Program-made: the position numbers and the translations under genes
Shown here: one piece after another, positions 34,733 to 46,705 of the stretch
How positions within the stretch are numbered: position 1 is the stretch's first letter
Layout of the letters: each line of letters starts with the position of its first letter
Notes under the pieces: generated by a model
Database searches by the model: none
What the model saw: only the letters and a program-made list of their open reading frames with translations
Told to the model about the DNA's origin: nothing
Origin: Kingdonia uniflora
Lineage: Eukaryota; Streptophyta; Magnoliopsida; Ranunculales; Circaeasteraceae
Reading direction: 5' to 3'
Length of the DNA stretch: 64,000 nt
Assembly (NCBI GenBank): GCA_014058105.1
Contig: JACGCM010001747.1
Span: 3,286,001 to 3,350,000, forward strand

Positions 34733-35809
34733 AGCAGAGGACTTATCGTTAAATGTCGAGACCAACCACAGCGAATGAGATTCTTGGATAACAATAGTAA
34801 GAGAAAATAGACTCAATTAGCAAGCTTTGCGGAGGTGTGCAAAAGTTGCTGAGATTACTAAGAAAGAGCTTACAAGGACTATAGAAGCAAAGCCAGTTTG
34901 GATGATTGATGTACTTGGATGACTCTCGAAAAATAGCAAGTACTAAGAAGGCTCCAGTTCTTTGTGTTTTCTTTAATGGATAATGCTGCCATGGGTCTAG
35001 GAATTTTACTAACATTATACACTTTATGAAGGGATATGTATGCTTGTGCACGGTTAGTTTTATGGTTTATAGTTGCGCCTAAGAGTTAAGACTAATTCCA
35101 GGCAAGTTGCATGTTCTTGAAACCTCTGCATAAACAAAACTGTTATGTTTTTCAGCGTTTTTAATTATATTAAGGATTTAGGATGCTTTCAGTTTTAGGC
35201 TTTTAGATTTCACAATAAGTATTGGATTTCTCAATAATGTGTAGTAAAGCAAGCATCTAAGGGGTAATAATAGTATACAAGGGTTGTATATCTAGAAGAT
35301 TGCACGTTCTTTACAGTCTGATTGGTCAGTTATCTGAATAAGAACACTAGGATATTCCCATCAGGCTATCATACCCTCTGAAGGAGTTACGGTTTCCCAG
35401 CTTCTGCTGAAATTTAATAGAAACTAGATTGCAGGGCAGGCGCCATCTGAAGGAAAAAAAAGAACTCGTGCCAAACTTAATAACAAGTGCATTAAGAAAT
35501 GATAGACTGATTATGCAAGTTAGTTCAAGGCATCCTGTTCAAACCATGATCACTACATATGTTAATACTCATCTCTGTAAATTAGATACAACACCTTGTG
35601 ATACACAGTAAAAGAAATGATTGAATAGGAGACGAATAATTGCCATGTAGCTTAATACATGTTTACAGAAAACAAACCAACATGTGTATCTTTTCTAATC
35701 CAAACGAATAACCCCTATAACAAACAACCCTTCTCTTAGATCCATTCAACAGAATTCCACAAAAAATTAACAAGTGTTTCAGACTTCCCGTTTCAAGACG
35801 ACATTCATA
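34733..35809. other. Unassigned part of the FAR1-type MULE
   Basis: About 1.1 kb between the transposase remains and the captured resistance-gene piece. I recognise no gene; short ORFs look like chance. Confidence 0.4.
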
Positions 35810-35859
35810 ATCCCTATTGGAGATTTCGCTAAGTAGTGATCATCTGTATCCACCTCTTC

Positions 35860-36310
35860 AATTTCCTAAACAAGACAACATAATAAAAATGAGACACCCT
35901 ATCACATTTGATGGGATAGTTTCAAGATGGCAAGAATATGACAAATCTAACAAGTTTAGATTGGTCAATCTCCTCATCTCTTTTGGCAACTTCCGTATGC
36001 GACACCCTATCAAACTAACCATCTCGAGACCCCATCAACGACATCCGCATGCATTTCCCCAACTCCATTTCAGGCCACTTGTGTAACCCCAGACTAGCTT
36101 TCATGACAAACCTCGTCCTTTCTTCCGATGCAATTGATATGGCTACATCACGAACAATGTCATGCATTTTTATGTATCCATCTTTATCCCCTTTTAACAA
36201 CAAACATGAAGATGTAAGTTTTTCGATTATTGCGTGGAATCTGCCCCGTGCTTCCTCCAAAGTATCAACATCTCCCAGCTAATACGATAATCCCAGCTTG
36301 AAATCCTTCG
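35860..36310 (-). pseudogene. Captured fragment of a CC-NBS-LRR disease resistance gene
   Basis: On the minus strand, DVDTLEEARGRFHAIIEKL (~36270-36210) is followed by SSCLLLKGDKDGYIKMHDIV and RDVAISIASEE, the winged-helix end of an NB-ARC domain with the MHD motif that regulates nucleotide state in plant NLRs. In a second frame, ~36010-35880, lies one leucine-rich repeat region (IRKLPKEMRRLTNLNLLDLS, LETIPSNVI). Wording fits the RPS2/RPS5/At4g27190-like CNL group. Frame break, stops and lack of the P-loop part show a gene fragment, not a receptor. It lies between a MULE transposase and its right terminal repeat, i.e. gene capture (Pack-MULE style). The parent gene is not in the window. Confidence 0.85.
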
Positions 36311-36542
36311 TTATCTTTGACTTATTGGGCGATTTCTTGCTGTTTAAAAGAAAGAAAGAAATAAACTAGATGTGAAGCACAAAAAAGATATCGTGCTAGA
36401 CTTGGATCGACGATTTTACCAGAGTAATCAGAGGAATTGAAATTCATCATACTTTAAAACCCCATTTTCTTCTTCTTTCACTCTGTAATTTGTATCTCCT
36501 TGAAAGTTGAAACAGGCTTAGTCAAATAGGTGATGTGGCAGA

Positions 36543-39447
36543 TAACTTGTAATGACCTGTATTTTTATTTTTAATTAGTACTCTTTATATTCCAAATCTG
36601 CATATTCCTACTCTTTAACTTCCGCATATTCCTTTGCATCATATATCTGCATATTCTCCTATCCTTGATGCATCTATATTGTTCTTGGTGCCAGGCTTGG
36701 TATGGATTCCTTTTTGGTAGAGTTTTGGTGGTTTGATGGTTTTGGTGGTTTGGGGTTTGGGCGTTTTAGTTTAATTGTGTGGTGTGTGTTCGGAGAGCGG
36801 TTTCTATATCTAAAAGGGGTTTTCCGCCTCTCTCCTTTGCGTGGGTTATAGTGTTTTCGATTCTGGGCATTTCTGGCGTTCCGATTTTCGTTCTGGGGTG
36901 GAGAAACAGGGATTAACTACCCCTGATTTCTCAATGCCTATCAGACCGTCATCGGACTCCTTCCATCCATTTTATTCCCTTCGATTAAGTTCTAGCCGTT
37001 AGATTCCTTTTCAAGGTTTTAGGAGTTCTGGTGGCCGTTCAGCGGTAGAGGTGGTGTTAGACCTTGGGAACCCTTTGTGGTGGTTGTTTGGGTGGTTCCA
37101 GTCTTTTGAGGGTCTTGGTGTTGTGTGTGAGGTTCAGGAGGACCTCAGAGTAGATTTCTCAGATTGTCGCTCGAACGAGTTTCCTAGTCGTTCGAACGAA
37201 TCTTTGTGTTTTCTGATCATTTTCTGCGTCTTCTGGACGTTTTGGCCATTGGACAGAATTGTCGTTCGAACGAGATTTATTGTCGTTCGAGCCAGTTGAC
37301 TAACCTCATGGAATTTGGCCCAAGACCTCTTAGTCGTTCGAACAACTTTCAAACTCGTTCAAATGACTTTCGTTTGTTTCGACTACTTAAGTCTTTTTTC
37401 CTCATTTCTTTTGGTTGGTTTTTCTGTGAGGCACTGCTTAGGACAATTAGAGAGAGAGAGAGAGAGAGTTCTAGAGAGATGACTCTTCACCCTCAATCAT
37501 CTCCTCTCCTCCATTCATTACCTCTTCATCTTCATCATCATCCTCTCTTCTCCCTAACCTAATCCCCGCACCTCAATACGCCTCACCCAATCTTCCCTAT
37601 CGCTCACGGGTCCTTGCCGAGCTTCGCTGCAATCATCTCTCCTATCCTTGGTAAGTGATTCGTATTTCCCTTCCGTTAATTTCGCTTGATTTTGCGTAGG
37701 TTGATTTATAGGGTTTGGGCTTTATTGCCGTTTCCTTAATTGTTTGGTGGATTGTCGTTCTCAGTGATTGCGTTAGGTTATTCAGGTATTTTATGGCCGT
37801 TCCGTGGATTCCGAGTTAGGTTTCCGAGTTGGGTTCTGAGTTGGTTTTTCTGCCGGACTTGGATTGTTATCAGGCGAGTTCATATTCCAACTTTACTAAG
37901 TTTCTTTACTAGTTCCAATATATTATTTTAGAGAGTAGTATTAAACTTAGAGATGGGTTGTGATTTACTATAGTTTAACTTATAGATTATCATGTTGAGT
38001 TGTTAACCTATGGTTGGGTTGTAGTTGTTAACCTGTGGTTGGATGGTAATGATTCCGGAGTTGGATTTTGGTTTGTATAGAACCTGAGGTTAGTTAGTGG
38101 TGGTTGGGGTTCGTGTTCCGTGGTTACCCAGGAATGCCCCTTCCAGCCTTAAGAGATTGTTGGATTGGATGTAGGCGACGGTTGGGTTGCTGTTTCGGCT
38201 ATGAAGAGTCGGTGCAACCGAGTCCCTATCCATTTGGTTTGGGTTGCCAGGTTAGCGACAACTGTATTGTGCTTGGGCACCGATTACACATAACAACTAA
38301 ACGCATTTTTTCACAACTTATTGAGATGGGATACACAAGCACTCCGCTTCGGTTGACCTCCGACGGGATCTAAGGAGTCCGCGAGATCGGGTTAAAATAC
38401 ACAGGTGAGATTGGGAACGACACTATCATACCTAGCAAAACCACCGCGGATAGTAGATTGGTATGAGACAGAGTCCTGGTGATCCCAAACTTAGCCTCGT
38501 TGAGGTTGAAATTCCTTGAATTGTTTTGGACATGATGCTCCGCGGGTTTGATCCACCCATCCACTATGATCAAGTGCGACCATCCTAGCTTGGTCGAGCT
38601 TAAACAAAATGTACCAGTGTATCCCTTTACCGAATCTCTTTAAGATAGCTTTAGACGTTAGCTTCATCATTTTAGTATTAGGGGATATTTATGGGAATAT
38701 CCCCGCTCATCATATCATATCATTGCATCTAGGATAAGTATGAGATTATCCTAGTCATCACTTCACGTCATAACATTGCATATCAAATCATCATCTCCTC
38801 CTCTCATATTCTTAACTTTATTCCCTTTCCGAATCCACTCCACTCTCTCTCCGCATTAACTCTATTCTCCATTCTCTTATCAACTCAATCCTCCCTTCCA
38901 TATTGATTACTTATTTCATTGATGGTTACTGATGATAGTGTTAGAATTGTTTAGTCACTTGTTTCTTATCACACTTGTCTCTACTCTATTTTTGGTACTT
39001 GTTATTAGTAAGTTATTTAGTTCTGTTGGATTAGTGAGCTCGTTGTTTGCTCACTCTCGCATTTAAACATTTTTAGAGGTTGACTAGCTTGGACTGCCGC
39101 GTGGGTAGCCGGTCCAGAGATAGATTTTGCCGCTGTAGATTTCCTTTAGTTCCAGATTCTGTAGGTGTTCTCAGCATATGTAGTTGAGCTTGTATTTGAG
39201 ATATTGTATCACGTTTTGACATGATATGTGTATATATATATCTTTTGCTTCCGCGTTATATTGTTATATTGTTGTATCGCTATTTCTTTACTCTGATGAT
39301 TATTGCTATATGTGAATAGCCGAGCCAGAATTTGTCTACAACTTGGCTATTTGTGGGGTATAATCTTTGGATTCCCCGACCTGCACTACTTAGAGTCTAG
39401 TAATTGGTCAAGTTACCGATTACTGGATTTTGGGGCGTGACATAACT
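36543..39447. mobile_element. Solo LTR, 2895 bp (36548-39442), with 5-bp target duplication
   Basis: It starts TGTAATGACC and ends GGGGCGTGACA. TAACT flanks it on both sides (36543-36547, 39443-39447). No internal partner LTR, gag or pol. The ends are in the style of Tekay/Del-type gypsy LTRs. It holds exact palindromes TCGTTCGAACGA at 37188 and 37262 plus four diverged copies, and a (GA)n run at ~37450-37468. It landed in the right terminal repeat of the FAR1-type MULE and is therefore younger than it. Confidence 0.85.
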
Positions 39448-39693
39448 TTAGTAAGTTGGGAGAGACTTTATCCACCATTGATCATCTAGAAATCCAACGA
39501 TTTGAGTGGATTGTTATTTTAGTTGTCAATTACTGTTGTCCACAAATCCGGACCCCTACTTATAATCAAAATTAAACTTGAAAGATAATGATTAAGTCAA
39601 TTTAGGTATATGATTGTGAGAAGTTTTGTAAAAATTCACAATTTGATGAGTTTTTGAGAAGAATTTACAGGAAAAAATAGAGATTTTCCTATC

Positions 39694-39987
39694 AACGCTA
39701 GGATACCTAGCGTTCTATATGTTATAGAAACGCTAGCCAATAGCTTTCAATAATATCCATAAACGCTAGGCTCTTAGCTTTTGAAACTTATGAGTATTTT
39801 TTCCTTAAGTTTTTCATCATTTTTCCCCCACCAACGCTAGGAACCTTGCACTTTGTATGTTATAGAAATACAATGCCAACACTTTGCTATTACCCACCAA
39901 CGCAAGGACTCTAGCGTTGGTAACTCATAATTTTATTATTTATTTATTTTCAGTTTTTTTTTTCATGAACGCTAGGTCTCTAGCGTT
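39694..39987. repeat. Cluster of short hairpin repeats (AACGCTAG...CTAGCGTT)
   Basis: A perfect 9-bp stem AACGCTAGG with a 3-base loop stands at 39694-39714. An 8-bp stem with a 4-base loop stands at 39968-39987. Three weakened copies lie at 39762, 39833 and 39899, some followed by a shared TATGTTATAGAAA. It lies in the ~450 bp next to the right end of the FAR1-type MULE. No gene; possible function unknown. Confidence 0.75.
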
Positions 39988-40491
39988 AAAAACTTAACAA
40001 GTAAATTTTTAACCAAAATGTCGACTAAACAAAGAAATTGTTGGAGTGCTCATCTTTTAAAGAGGATGACTACAAGCGTAGTGAGATTAACAAAACAGCG
40101 TAGTGAAGTTAGTGTAGTAGCATATTCCCCATATTCGATAAGGAGAAGCTAGCAGAACCACGTCGAAGGTATTTGATCATTCGAGAAGATGTCAAGACTA
40201 CAACTATAGATCTCGACCAAGTAGCCATTACGCCTGGTCAAACAGAGCCATTGCAAATGATCCGTAAAGTTTGCCCACCACCCATAAAGATAGGAAAATT
40301 CATAACTTTTTGGAGGTACATTCCCAACTTAATCTGTCTTTAGAGAAAAGATTATTGCTTTGTCGGTGCCTCAACTTTCGAAAAATTAGTCCTAGTGGTT
40401 TAAAGAGTTGATGGGAAATAGTATGGTGCCGCCAAGGATGGTAGCCCTCGCAGCACATTAATATACAGTTCGTGATGTAATATGTAACTTT

Positions 40492-40866
40492 ATGAATGAC
40501 GAAGACAACATGAAAACTACAGTATTTATTCCCACAGAAAAGTACATTTTTTATGGATGCGACGAAAAAGTTGTCAACAAGGTGATTAACTCAAAAATCC
40601 GGCTATACCAAGTCATAAATGAGAGTTATAATAAGACGATGAATATTAATCCCTTGATCAATGCCACGATTGCCGAAAATCTAGGAAACGCTAACCGTGC
40701 AATCGAGTGGATCGAGCATGCCATATCGAGCAAGGAAGATATAACCCCTTCTAAGGCAACAAAATTGCTTCAAGAGGAGATGCTACTCTCGAGAGATGAC
40801 CACAACGGGGAATCGCTAACAAAGAACATCCTTGCTTGTTTAAGATCCCTAGAAAAAATTACATAA
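40492..40866 (+). CDS. Unrecognised 124-residue ORF
   Basis: An uninterrupted frame encodes a mixed-charge, globular-looking protein (MNDEDNMKTTVFIPTEKYIF ... NANRAIEWIEHAISSKEDIT ... ILACLRSLEKIT). Coding-like wording continues upstream in other frames (e.g. RRYLIIREDVKTTTIDLDQV at ~40155), so it may be the tail of a larger decayed ORF. No signal peptide, membrane segment or known motif. Likely a transposon-borne or captured gene remnant; a chance ORF is possible. Confidence 0.3.
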   Translation: MNDEDNMKTTVFIPTEKYIFYGCDEKVVNKVINSKIRLYQVINESYNKTMNINPLINATIAENLGNANRAIEWIEHAISSKEDITPSKATKLLQEEMLLSRDDHNGESLTKNILACLRSLEKIT

Positions 40867-41099
40867 GATACATACTAGACAACATCCTTGCTTGCTTGTT
40901 TAAATCTCTAACAATTCCTTTTCCTATGGCTAAGCGTAAGATATAAAGGCAATCCGCTATCCCAATCCTATACGGATTTAGAAATAGGAGAATTCCTTTT
41001 CCTAAAGCAAGTCCAAATCCAAACACTGCGTCAGGGCCAACGCTAGGGTAAGGCGACCAATCATGAGGGCCTCAAACTCTTTAAATGTTTTCTCTTTAG

Positions 41100-42200
41100 C
41101 TACTAATTTATAGGATTTTGAGACTCCTAAAACACACAAGTCCCAACCAAGCCTAAGAATTCAAGAACTTGTTGGGGTAAATGTGTGGAATACATCCCCC
41201 GTGCGCAATTTGGTTTTATCCATTATCCTCGTGGCATACAAATAATTAACCAAGAAATTATAAACACAATTAACATGCACACAAAATTTAATATTTATCG
41301 GAGGTTCACCTTAAGGCTACTCCCCACCACTAAGTTAGAAATCCACTATATATCTAAGTTCAATTACAAGCCCTCAAGATATTCCAACGAACATGGAATT
41401 CTATAATCTCATAATACCCTCACATAGATTTACAAGAGAAAAAGAAAACAAGAGATCCATCAAGAATCCAAGGATTGCCTCAACAAAGACCATGTTGCAT
41501 ACCTTTTTCTTGAAACCCTTCAATCTTCTCTCTTCATTGATTTCTCATCTTAGCAACCAAGAGGTACTTCCCCTCTCACCATCAAATTCTAAGATAACAC
41601 CCTCCACCTTCTTCCTTGTAAAGACCAACTCTTTACAAGGTCTATCATAGAGGCTACATCTCTTATAAATTTCAAGTCTCTCTCACACAAGAGGCTTTGA
41701 ACTCATACTTAATATTTATAGACTCTCTATTAGGTCATCAGCAAAGTACGCATCACGAGACAAACCATCGCCTCCAAAATGAACTTATAAAATAGCCTAC
41801 GTGGTTTTCATTCGAATGACTTTAACGAAACCAAGTTTTCAGCCTAGAAATAAGCATTTTCGTTCGAACGACTTCCTTGGTTTTTTAGCCGTAACCCAAC
41901 AGAACTCCCACTATTCTAAGACTGTAACCTTAATCTTTATTTGTTAGTTAATCTTCCAGAGTCTAATCCCTTTTTTCTCGTAAGTTAATCACCTCCTCTT
42001 TAGTCTCTCTTGTTAACTGCAAAACTGGTGCTTTTACTCTTCACACACAACCAACATACTGCAACTTACATATAATCAAGAAAGTAAGACTTTTTGACCG
42101 AAAAGATATCTCATGGCCTTTTAATCAATACTGGGCCTCTATTTTAAAAATTTTTAGGCCACCAAACACCTAATACCGCCTTGACGCTGCTAGCAACATA
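41100..42200. repeat. LTR-like fragment with a palindrome
   Basis: AT-rich sequence with stretches that look like the complement of retrotransposon LTRs. It has one exact TCGTTCGAACGA at 41860-41871 and a degenerate copy at ~41812. The ends are not resolved. Small ORFs at 41185 and 41393 resemble nothing known. Confidence 0.35.
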
Positions 42201-42368
42201 GTTAGCAATTCGAAGTTTGGGAACTATTCAGATGGGGTCGGGGACGGATAAAATTTGATTTATATTTAAATGTTCGATTTAAAAATTCTGTGACTATAAC
42301 AATTTTTTTGATTGATTTATATTTACATATTTACATATTTCACGAAAGATAAACCATTAATACCCAAA

Positions 42369-42932
42369 TACAGTAGGACCCCGATAAATTAATAATCGCG
42401 ATTAAATAATATTTTTTATCGGTCTTGACTTGGGCCAATGAACTAAATTAATAAATTCGCTTAATTTATAAGATATCACATACTTAAAAACCTCTTAAAA
42501 TTTCTTATATGTCACACTTACCACATAAATTAATAATTTGCTAATACTAAATACATATCGCATGGACGAGAAGACCTTAAAATATGAGTCAAGTGTTGCT
42601 TTTTTTCTTCTTGAAATTGAAGTCGAGTTGGATCTCTCATCTTTGATTTTTCATTACGTGCTAGGAAGTTCAGGTGTGGTATTCTCGTATTGCAACAAGA
42701 AATTATTCAATGTCATTGTTGCTTTGAGAGCTTCTTTGCATGAAACGAACTCTAAAATAGAACTATCATCTTCAACTTCGCACTCCCAATCATTTCTTAA
42801 TTTATTGAATATGAAAATTATTTTAGAAAATAAGTAATACTTTGATAAATATTTCGGAAAAACCCCGCTTAATTAATAGGTTTCCCTTGGTCCCTAGGCT
42901 ATTAATTAATTTATAGGGGTTTTACGCTTGTA
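42369..42932. mobile_element. pogo/Emigrant-like Tc1-mariner element (42371-42930)
   Basis: The left end CAGTAGGACCCCGATAAATT and the inverse of the right end (GTAAAACCCCTATAAATTAA) resemble the Emigrant/Lemi1 terminus CAGTAAAACCTCTATAAATT. TA dinucleotides flank both sides. The ~560-bp interior has a 99-codon plus-strand ORF (42538-42837) that I cannot assign; it may be a transposase remnant. Confidence 0.6.
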
Positions 42933-43029
42933 TTATTCAATTTGAATATAAATTATACATTGAACTGTTCTAAAGAGAGAAACTGTGGTTGAGAAACCCC
43001 ACTATAGAGAGAGAAAATTTTAAAACTCT

Positions 43030-43470
43030 GTGTGACAACCCATCTCCAAGATTTCTGGTAAAACTTCCCATTGTGTTTTGCTCATTTCTAAAGATCATCA
43101 ACGTAAGAGACCTCTTCCTAATCCTTCTATGAAAATTGAAGATTGTGGCTCTTTCATTTCAGGTTGGTATTATGTACTTCCTGTGTATGGTCTTAAAATC
43201 CCTCTATTAAACTCCCTAAAGGGAGTTATGAATTTGTTAAAGTGCTGCCCAGCGCAGCTAAATTGTAATGTGTACGAGATGATGAAGGTTTGTGAGGGCC
43301 CTAAATGAGATGTGGAGGGGTAACGGGTTAAGAAATATTTGTAATTTCAGACATCCTAAAATATTATAAGATGAAATATTTGAAAGTCAGTCAAAGTTGC
43401 TATCTGTATAGTGATTCTTCGAGGCCAATTTTTTTATATTTTGATTCTATTGGTCAACCTTAGAATGATC
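43030..43470 (+). pseudogene. Fragment of a transposase_28-like gene (plus-strand copy)
   Basis: YYVLPVYGLKIPLLNSLKGV and PAQLNCNVYEMM (~43160-43300), then ILKYYKMKYLK and DSSRPIFLYFDSIGQP after a frame break, correspond block by block to the minus-strand gene at 49413-49111 (LEYRLRLPLRIL, HAQLNGDMWEVI, SSRPLFFDLNSVGR). The pattern (small-residue-rich LPL helix, QLN..W) is like the Pfam 'putative gypsy type transposon' domain PF04195. Several stops; dead. Confidence 0.5.
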
Positions 43471-44034
43471 ATCTAGTACAGGTTAGAGGGAACTGTATGT
43501 AGGTTCCAGAAGAACCAACGCCCGAGCTAGAATTTATGTACTTAAATCCGAGTAAGTGCTTATCATAATACCTTGATAAATGGACTTCGTATATGTTCAT
43601 TCTTCTGAATTTTTTGTTGTTTCTCCTTATAGGTCCCTAAGCGACTGCTACTCCCGACGATGCGAGTCTCTTCAATTGTGTTGGTTAAGAAAAGAACGAG
43701 TTGAAAAAAGTTCTTAACGATCTGAAGATCTAAAGGGATAAGAGGGTCCATTATGAGATTCCCAAAATTTAACGAGCGAACCAAAGATGAGCTTTGGTTG
43801 GCCAGGACAATAACCATAACAGAAAAAATTCTTTGTCTGCCACTGAAGGTGGTCTCAAGCAACCAGCTTTTACCATTTTAGATGAGATTCCTCCTCCTAA
43901 ATCGTCTGGTATAGCTCGAAAGCTTCACCTGCTAAAAAAGGTTAATCAGGAATTACCTATTCATAAGAAGGTTACAAAACCAGTCAGTGATATGATGGTC
44001 CCACCGACATTTAGTATTGCTAAAGCTTCTCGTA

Positions 44035-44619
44035 TGGACCTATCCCTCGACCTAACCCAAATTTAAACTACCTCAGTATTAGACTCACGCATTTCACATG
44101 CGATATGAACAATCAGTATTGTCACCTAGACCACAAACTGATAAAGATTGTGGATCGAGCACTACAGAAAATATGAACAAGTCAAAGATACCTATCTCCC
44201 ATGAACTAAACAGTTACACAGTCAACTACCACTTACCTCATTATTCGAAGAACGTGCTTTAGCACGATAATGAGTTGCGGGTAAGATCTATATAAAAATA
44301 AAGTTCCAGAAGAGATAGGACCAGAAAAATCTAGATTTTCTATATTATAGCACAAGAATTCCTAGATTCTGAACACTACAAAACATCTTATTTTGAAGAT
44401 CAAGCATTTCTAGTTTGAGATATCACTTGTAATAAAATATCAGCCTTAAACAATAAAAGTTACTGTTACTACAACCTTCAACTCGAGGTCGTGGCTATTT
44501 ACATATTCAAAGGTTTTCCACGTTAAATTACCTGTGTCATTTCTTACTTTACATTAATTTTTGTCACAGGTACATTTGGTGTAAGAGCTAATTTCGAGCT
44601 ACGGAATTAGGCCATTACA
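44035..44619 (+). repeat. LTR copy C (~585 bp) of a gypsy family, plus strand
   Basis: It starts near TGGACCTATCCC and ends GGCCATTACA. It is alike throughout to the inverse of 56566-57155 and 59038-59626 (shared TCAAAGGTTTTCC, GGTACATTTGGTGTAAGAGC). Gag follows at once. Its primer-binding region reads TTTTGTACCATCTAAGGG where the minus-strand copy has TTTTGCGCCGTCTGTAGG; the latter resembles the tRNA-Asp-type site TGGCGCCGT. Confidence 0.8.
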
Positions 44620-44697
44620 TTTTGTACCATCTAAGGGAAAGAAGATATTTCCACGATGTCCTAAGGCATACATTCACTCTATTATCCATTTCCAATC

Positions 44698-46705
44698 ATG
44701 GTCACTTCCAAGCGACTAACAAGACTCCAGCTCGATCTTTCAGTTGAGCCGGAATAGCTTACTGAACGACGGGCAAATCTCCACATCGAGACAGAGAAAC
44801 TTAAAAGGCTCAAGCGTCAGTTAACTCTTGACCGAGAGCTCCGCGACAAAGAGCTTGAAGCCGAGCGACAAACTTGTTTGACAACATTCAAGCGATATGA
44901 AGAACAAATGACCACAATGCATACTGCATTACAAGCTTTGCATGATACTCAACGGGCTCCCCAAACGAAAGGTCATGATCAAATTTTAGCGAACTCCTGT
45001 GTTTTTGTACGAGAAAGATTAGGCCCTCGAGGAGCTACTACTAAAGCCATTTCTAGAAATATTCAACATGAACTTCAACTGTCCATTCATTTGGGTGGAA
45101 AAGTTCAGTCCAATATCAGCAGAGGCCCCCGGCCTTCCAAGCGTCAAGAGGAAGAAGAACGACCTTAACCTCGGATTTAAGCACGTTATCGCTTGAGTGA
45201 GGGCACCGATACTCATAATCCTCAACCACCTCGCCAAGCCACCAAGCCACACGTCAGTACGTTACACAAGAGCACCTGGATCAACATATTAAGGAGTTGA
45301 TTGAAGCTCAAGCTCTCGACAGTAAGGACGATTTTACCAACTTACAAGGTCTAAAGAGTTATTTGATATAGAAGTATTGAAAGGTTTCCATACTTCGAAG
45401 ATACGTAAATACAAGGGCACTGATCCAAAAGAGCGCATTTAACAATTCTGTGATTCACTAGGATTGTACTCCAATCTCAACCATATTCTATGTCATCTGT
45501 TCATAATAAGTATACCGGGAGAACCACTCCGGTGGTTTCACTCTCTACCTGAAGATTCCATCCTCATATTCGATCAACTACAAAAGTAATTTATCAAGAC
45601 GTATGCTCGCAATAAAGATAAATAAGAGAATTTATATTTTCTTATTAGTCTTAAATAGTCACAAGGGGAGAAGCTCGAGGTCTTTACAAGGAAGGTTATG
45701 GAGCTCACATGAAAAGTGGATAATCTCGATTAGAAAATAGTTGCTACTGCGTTTACCAACGCAATCCAGCTCGACTGCAAAGCAAGAACACTTCTGCTTA
45801 AACAAACTAACGACCTTGGGGGATATGATCACCAAGGTCAATGGGTATGTCGACTTGGAAAGGATGATGACCGAAAAGCATAATTCTACTATATCCGTCC
45901 TAACCACTAAAGGTCCAACTATAGAATAAAATAGTGAACCGAAGGAGGACCAGGGTAATCAAAAGCATTCCAAGGAGAACACTGGTAAACCTCAAAAAGG
46001 AAATTTATTACCCAAGCTGGTCCTCCCTAAGATGAATGTCCGAATCTCCACAATTTTTCCAATTCTATCAAAGGACATGTTCTTCCGTCTATCTCAACCG
46101 CTGGAACCAATCGAAGGCAGACCATGCTACATGCATTATAAGGTAAATCATCATGACACTGACAACTGCTATACTTTATAGAGGTTGCTGGAATATATCT
46201 TCAAAGATGGGAGAATGTAAGAATACATTGTCGATCTGGAATCATACAAGAATGGAAGCTACAAGACGTAAATCGAGGTAGTCCAGATCAAAGATCAAGT
46301 TGAGAAGAAACATCTGTACCATATGTATCACATTAATATGATCAAGATTCATCAGATTAACAACTCTTACAGATTCAAACGCAGGAGATTGTCAGAATGT
46401 TGTGGTCACACACCTCAAGATAAAGAAGCCAAACTTCTCCCTGAGTCGAGCAATTGTTGGCTTGGGATTTCTTTCAAAGATTGCGACATCAGTCACGTAA
46501 AATTTCTACATCATTATGTATTAGTAATAATGCTCAAGATGAAGAAGTTTGTCATGTATACAATGATGATCGATACTGGAAGCGGTATTAAGATTCATTT
46601 TTAGAGCACGTTCGATCAGATGGGGTTAGTCGATCAAGTTATTCTAAGAGACACAAATATCAGTGGATTTAATGGTTCCAAAGAAGAACGAGTAGGCAAG
46701 ATTGA
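44698..46705 (+). pseudogene. Gypsy gag and start of protease, broken, plus strand
   Basis: Gag begins at the ATG at 44698 (MVTSKRLTRLQLDLSVEPE) with a helical, charged N-terminal part, then regions matching the minus-strand copy (EGTDTHNPQPPRQAT; KLTTLGDMITKVNGYVDLE). A protease-like MMIDTGSG lies at ~46560, followed by FNGSKEERVGKI. Homology to pol stops at ~46705, exactly where an oppositely oriented gene begins. Many stops. RT, RNase H and integrase are missing. Confidence 0.75.

Larger units (their letters stand above)
31724..39555. mobile_element. FAR1-type Mutator-like element, 7.8 kb including a nested solo LTR
   Basis: The ends are GGGTCCGGAT at 31724 and its inverse ATCCGGACCC ending at 39555. 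A perfect 9-bp target duplication, CTACTTATA, lies at 31715-31723 and 39556-39564. The left inverted repeat is ~130 bp (31724-31855). The right one is cut by the solo LTR into 39555-39443 and 36545-36520 (GATGTGGCA, GTCAAATA shared). Inside lie a FAR1-like transposase pseudogene (plus strand), a captured NBS-LRR piece (minus strand) and ~1.1 kb of unassigned DNA. Confidence 0.9.

Noticed and set aside
36049..36282. Plus-strand ORF over the NLR fragment
   Set aside because: Shadow of the minus-strand MHD/leucine-rich coding sequence.
37051..38373. Several 60-118-codon ORFs inside the 2.9-kb solo LTR
   Set aside because: No gag or pol wording. LTRs of this size commonly contain chance ORFs.
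43794..44066. 90-codon ORF ahead of LTR copy C
   Set aside because: Its end lies in the LTR and the equivalent positions beside copies A and B are not similar. Possibly a decayed exon, but unsupported.
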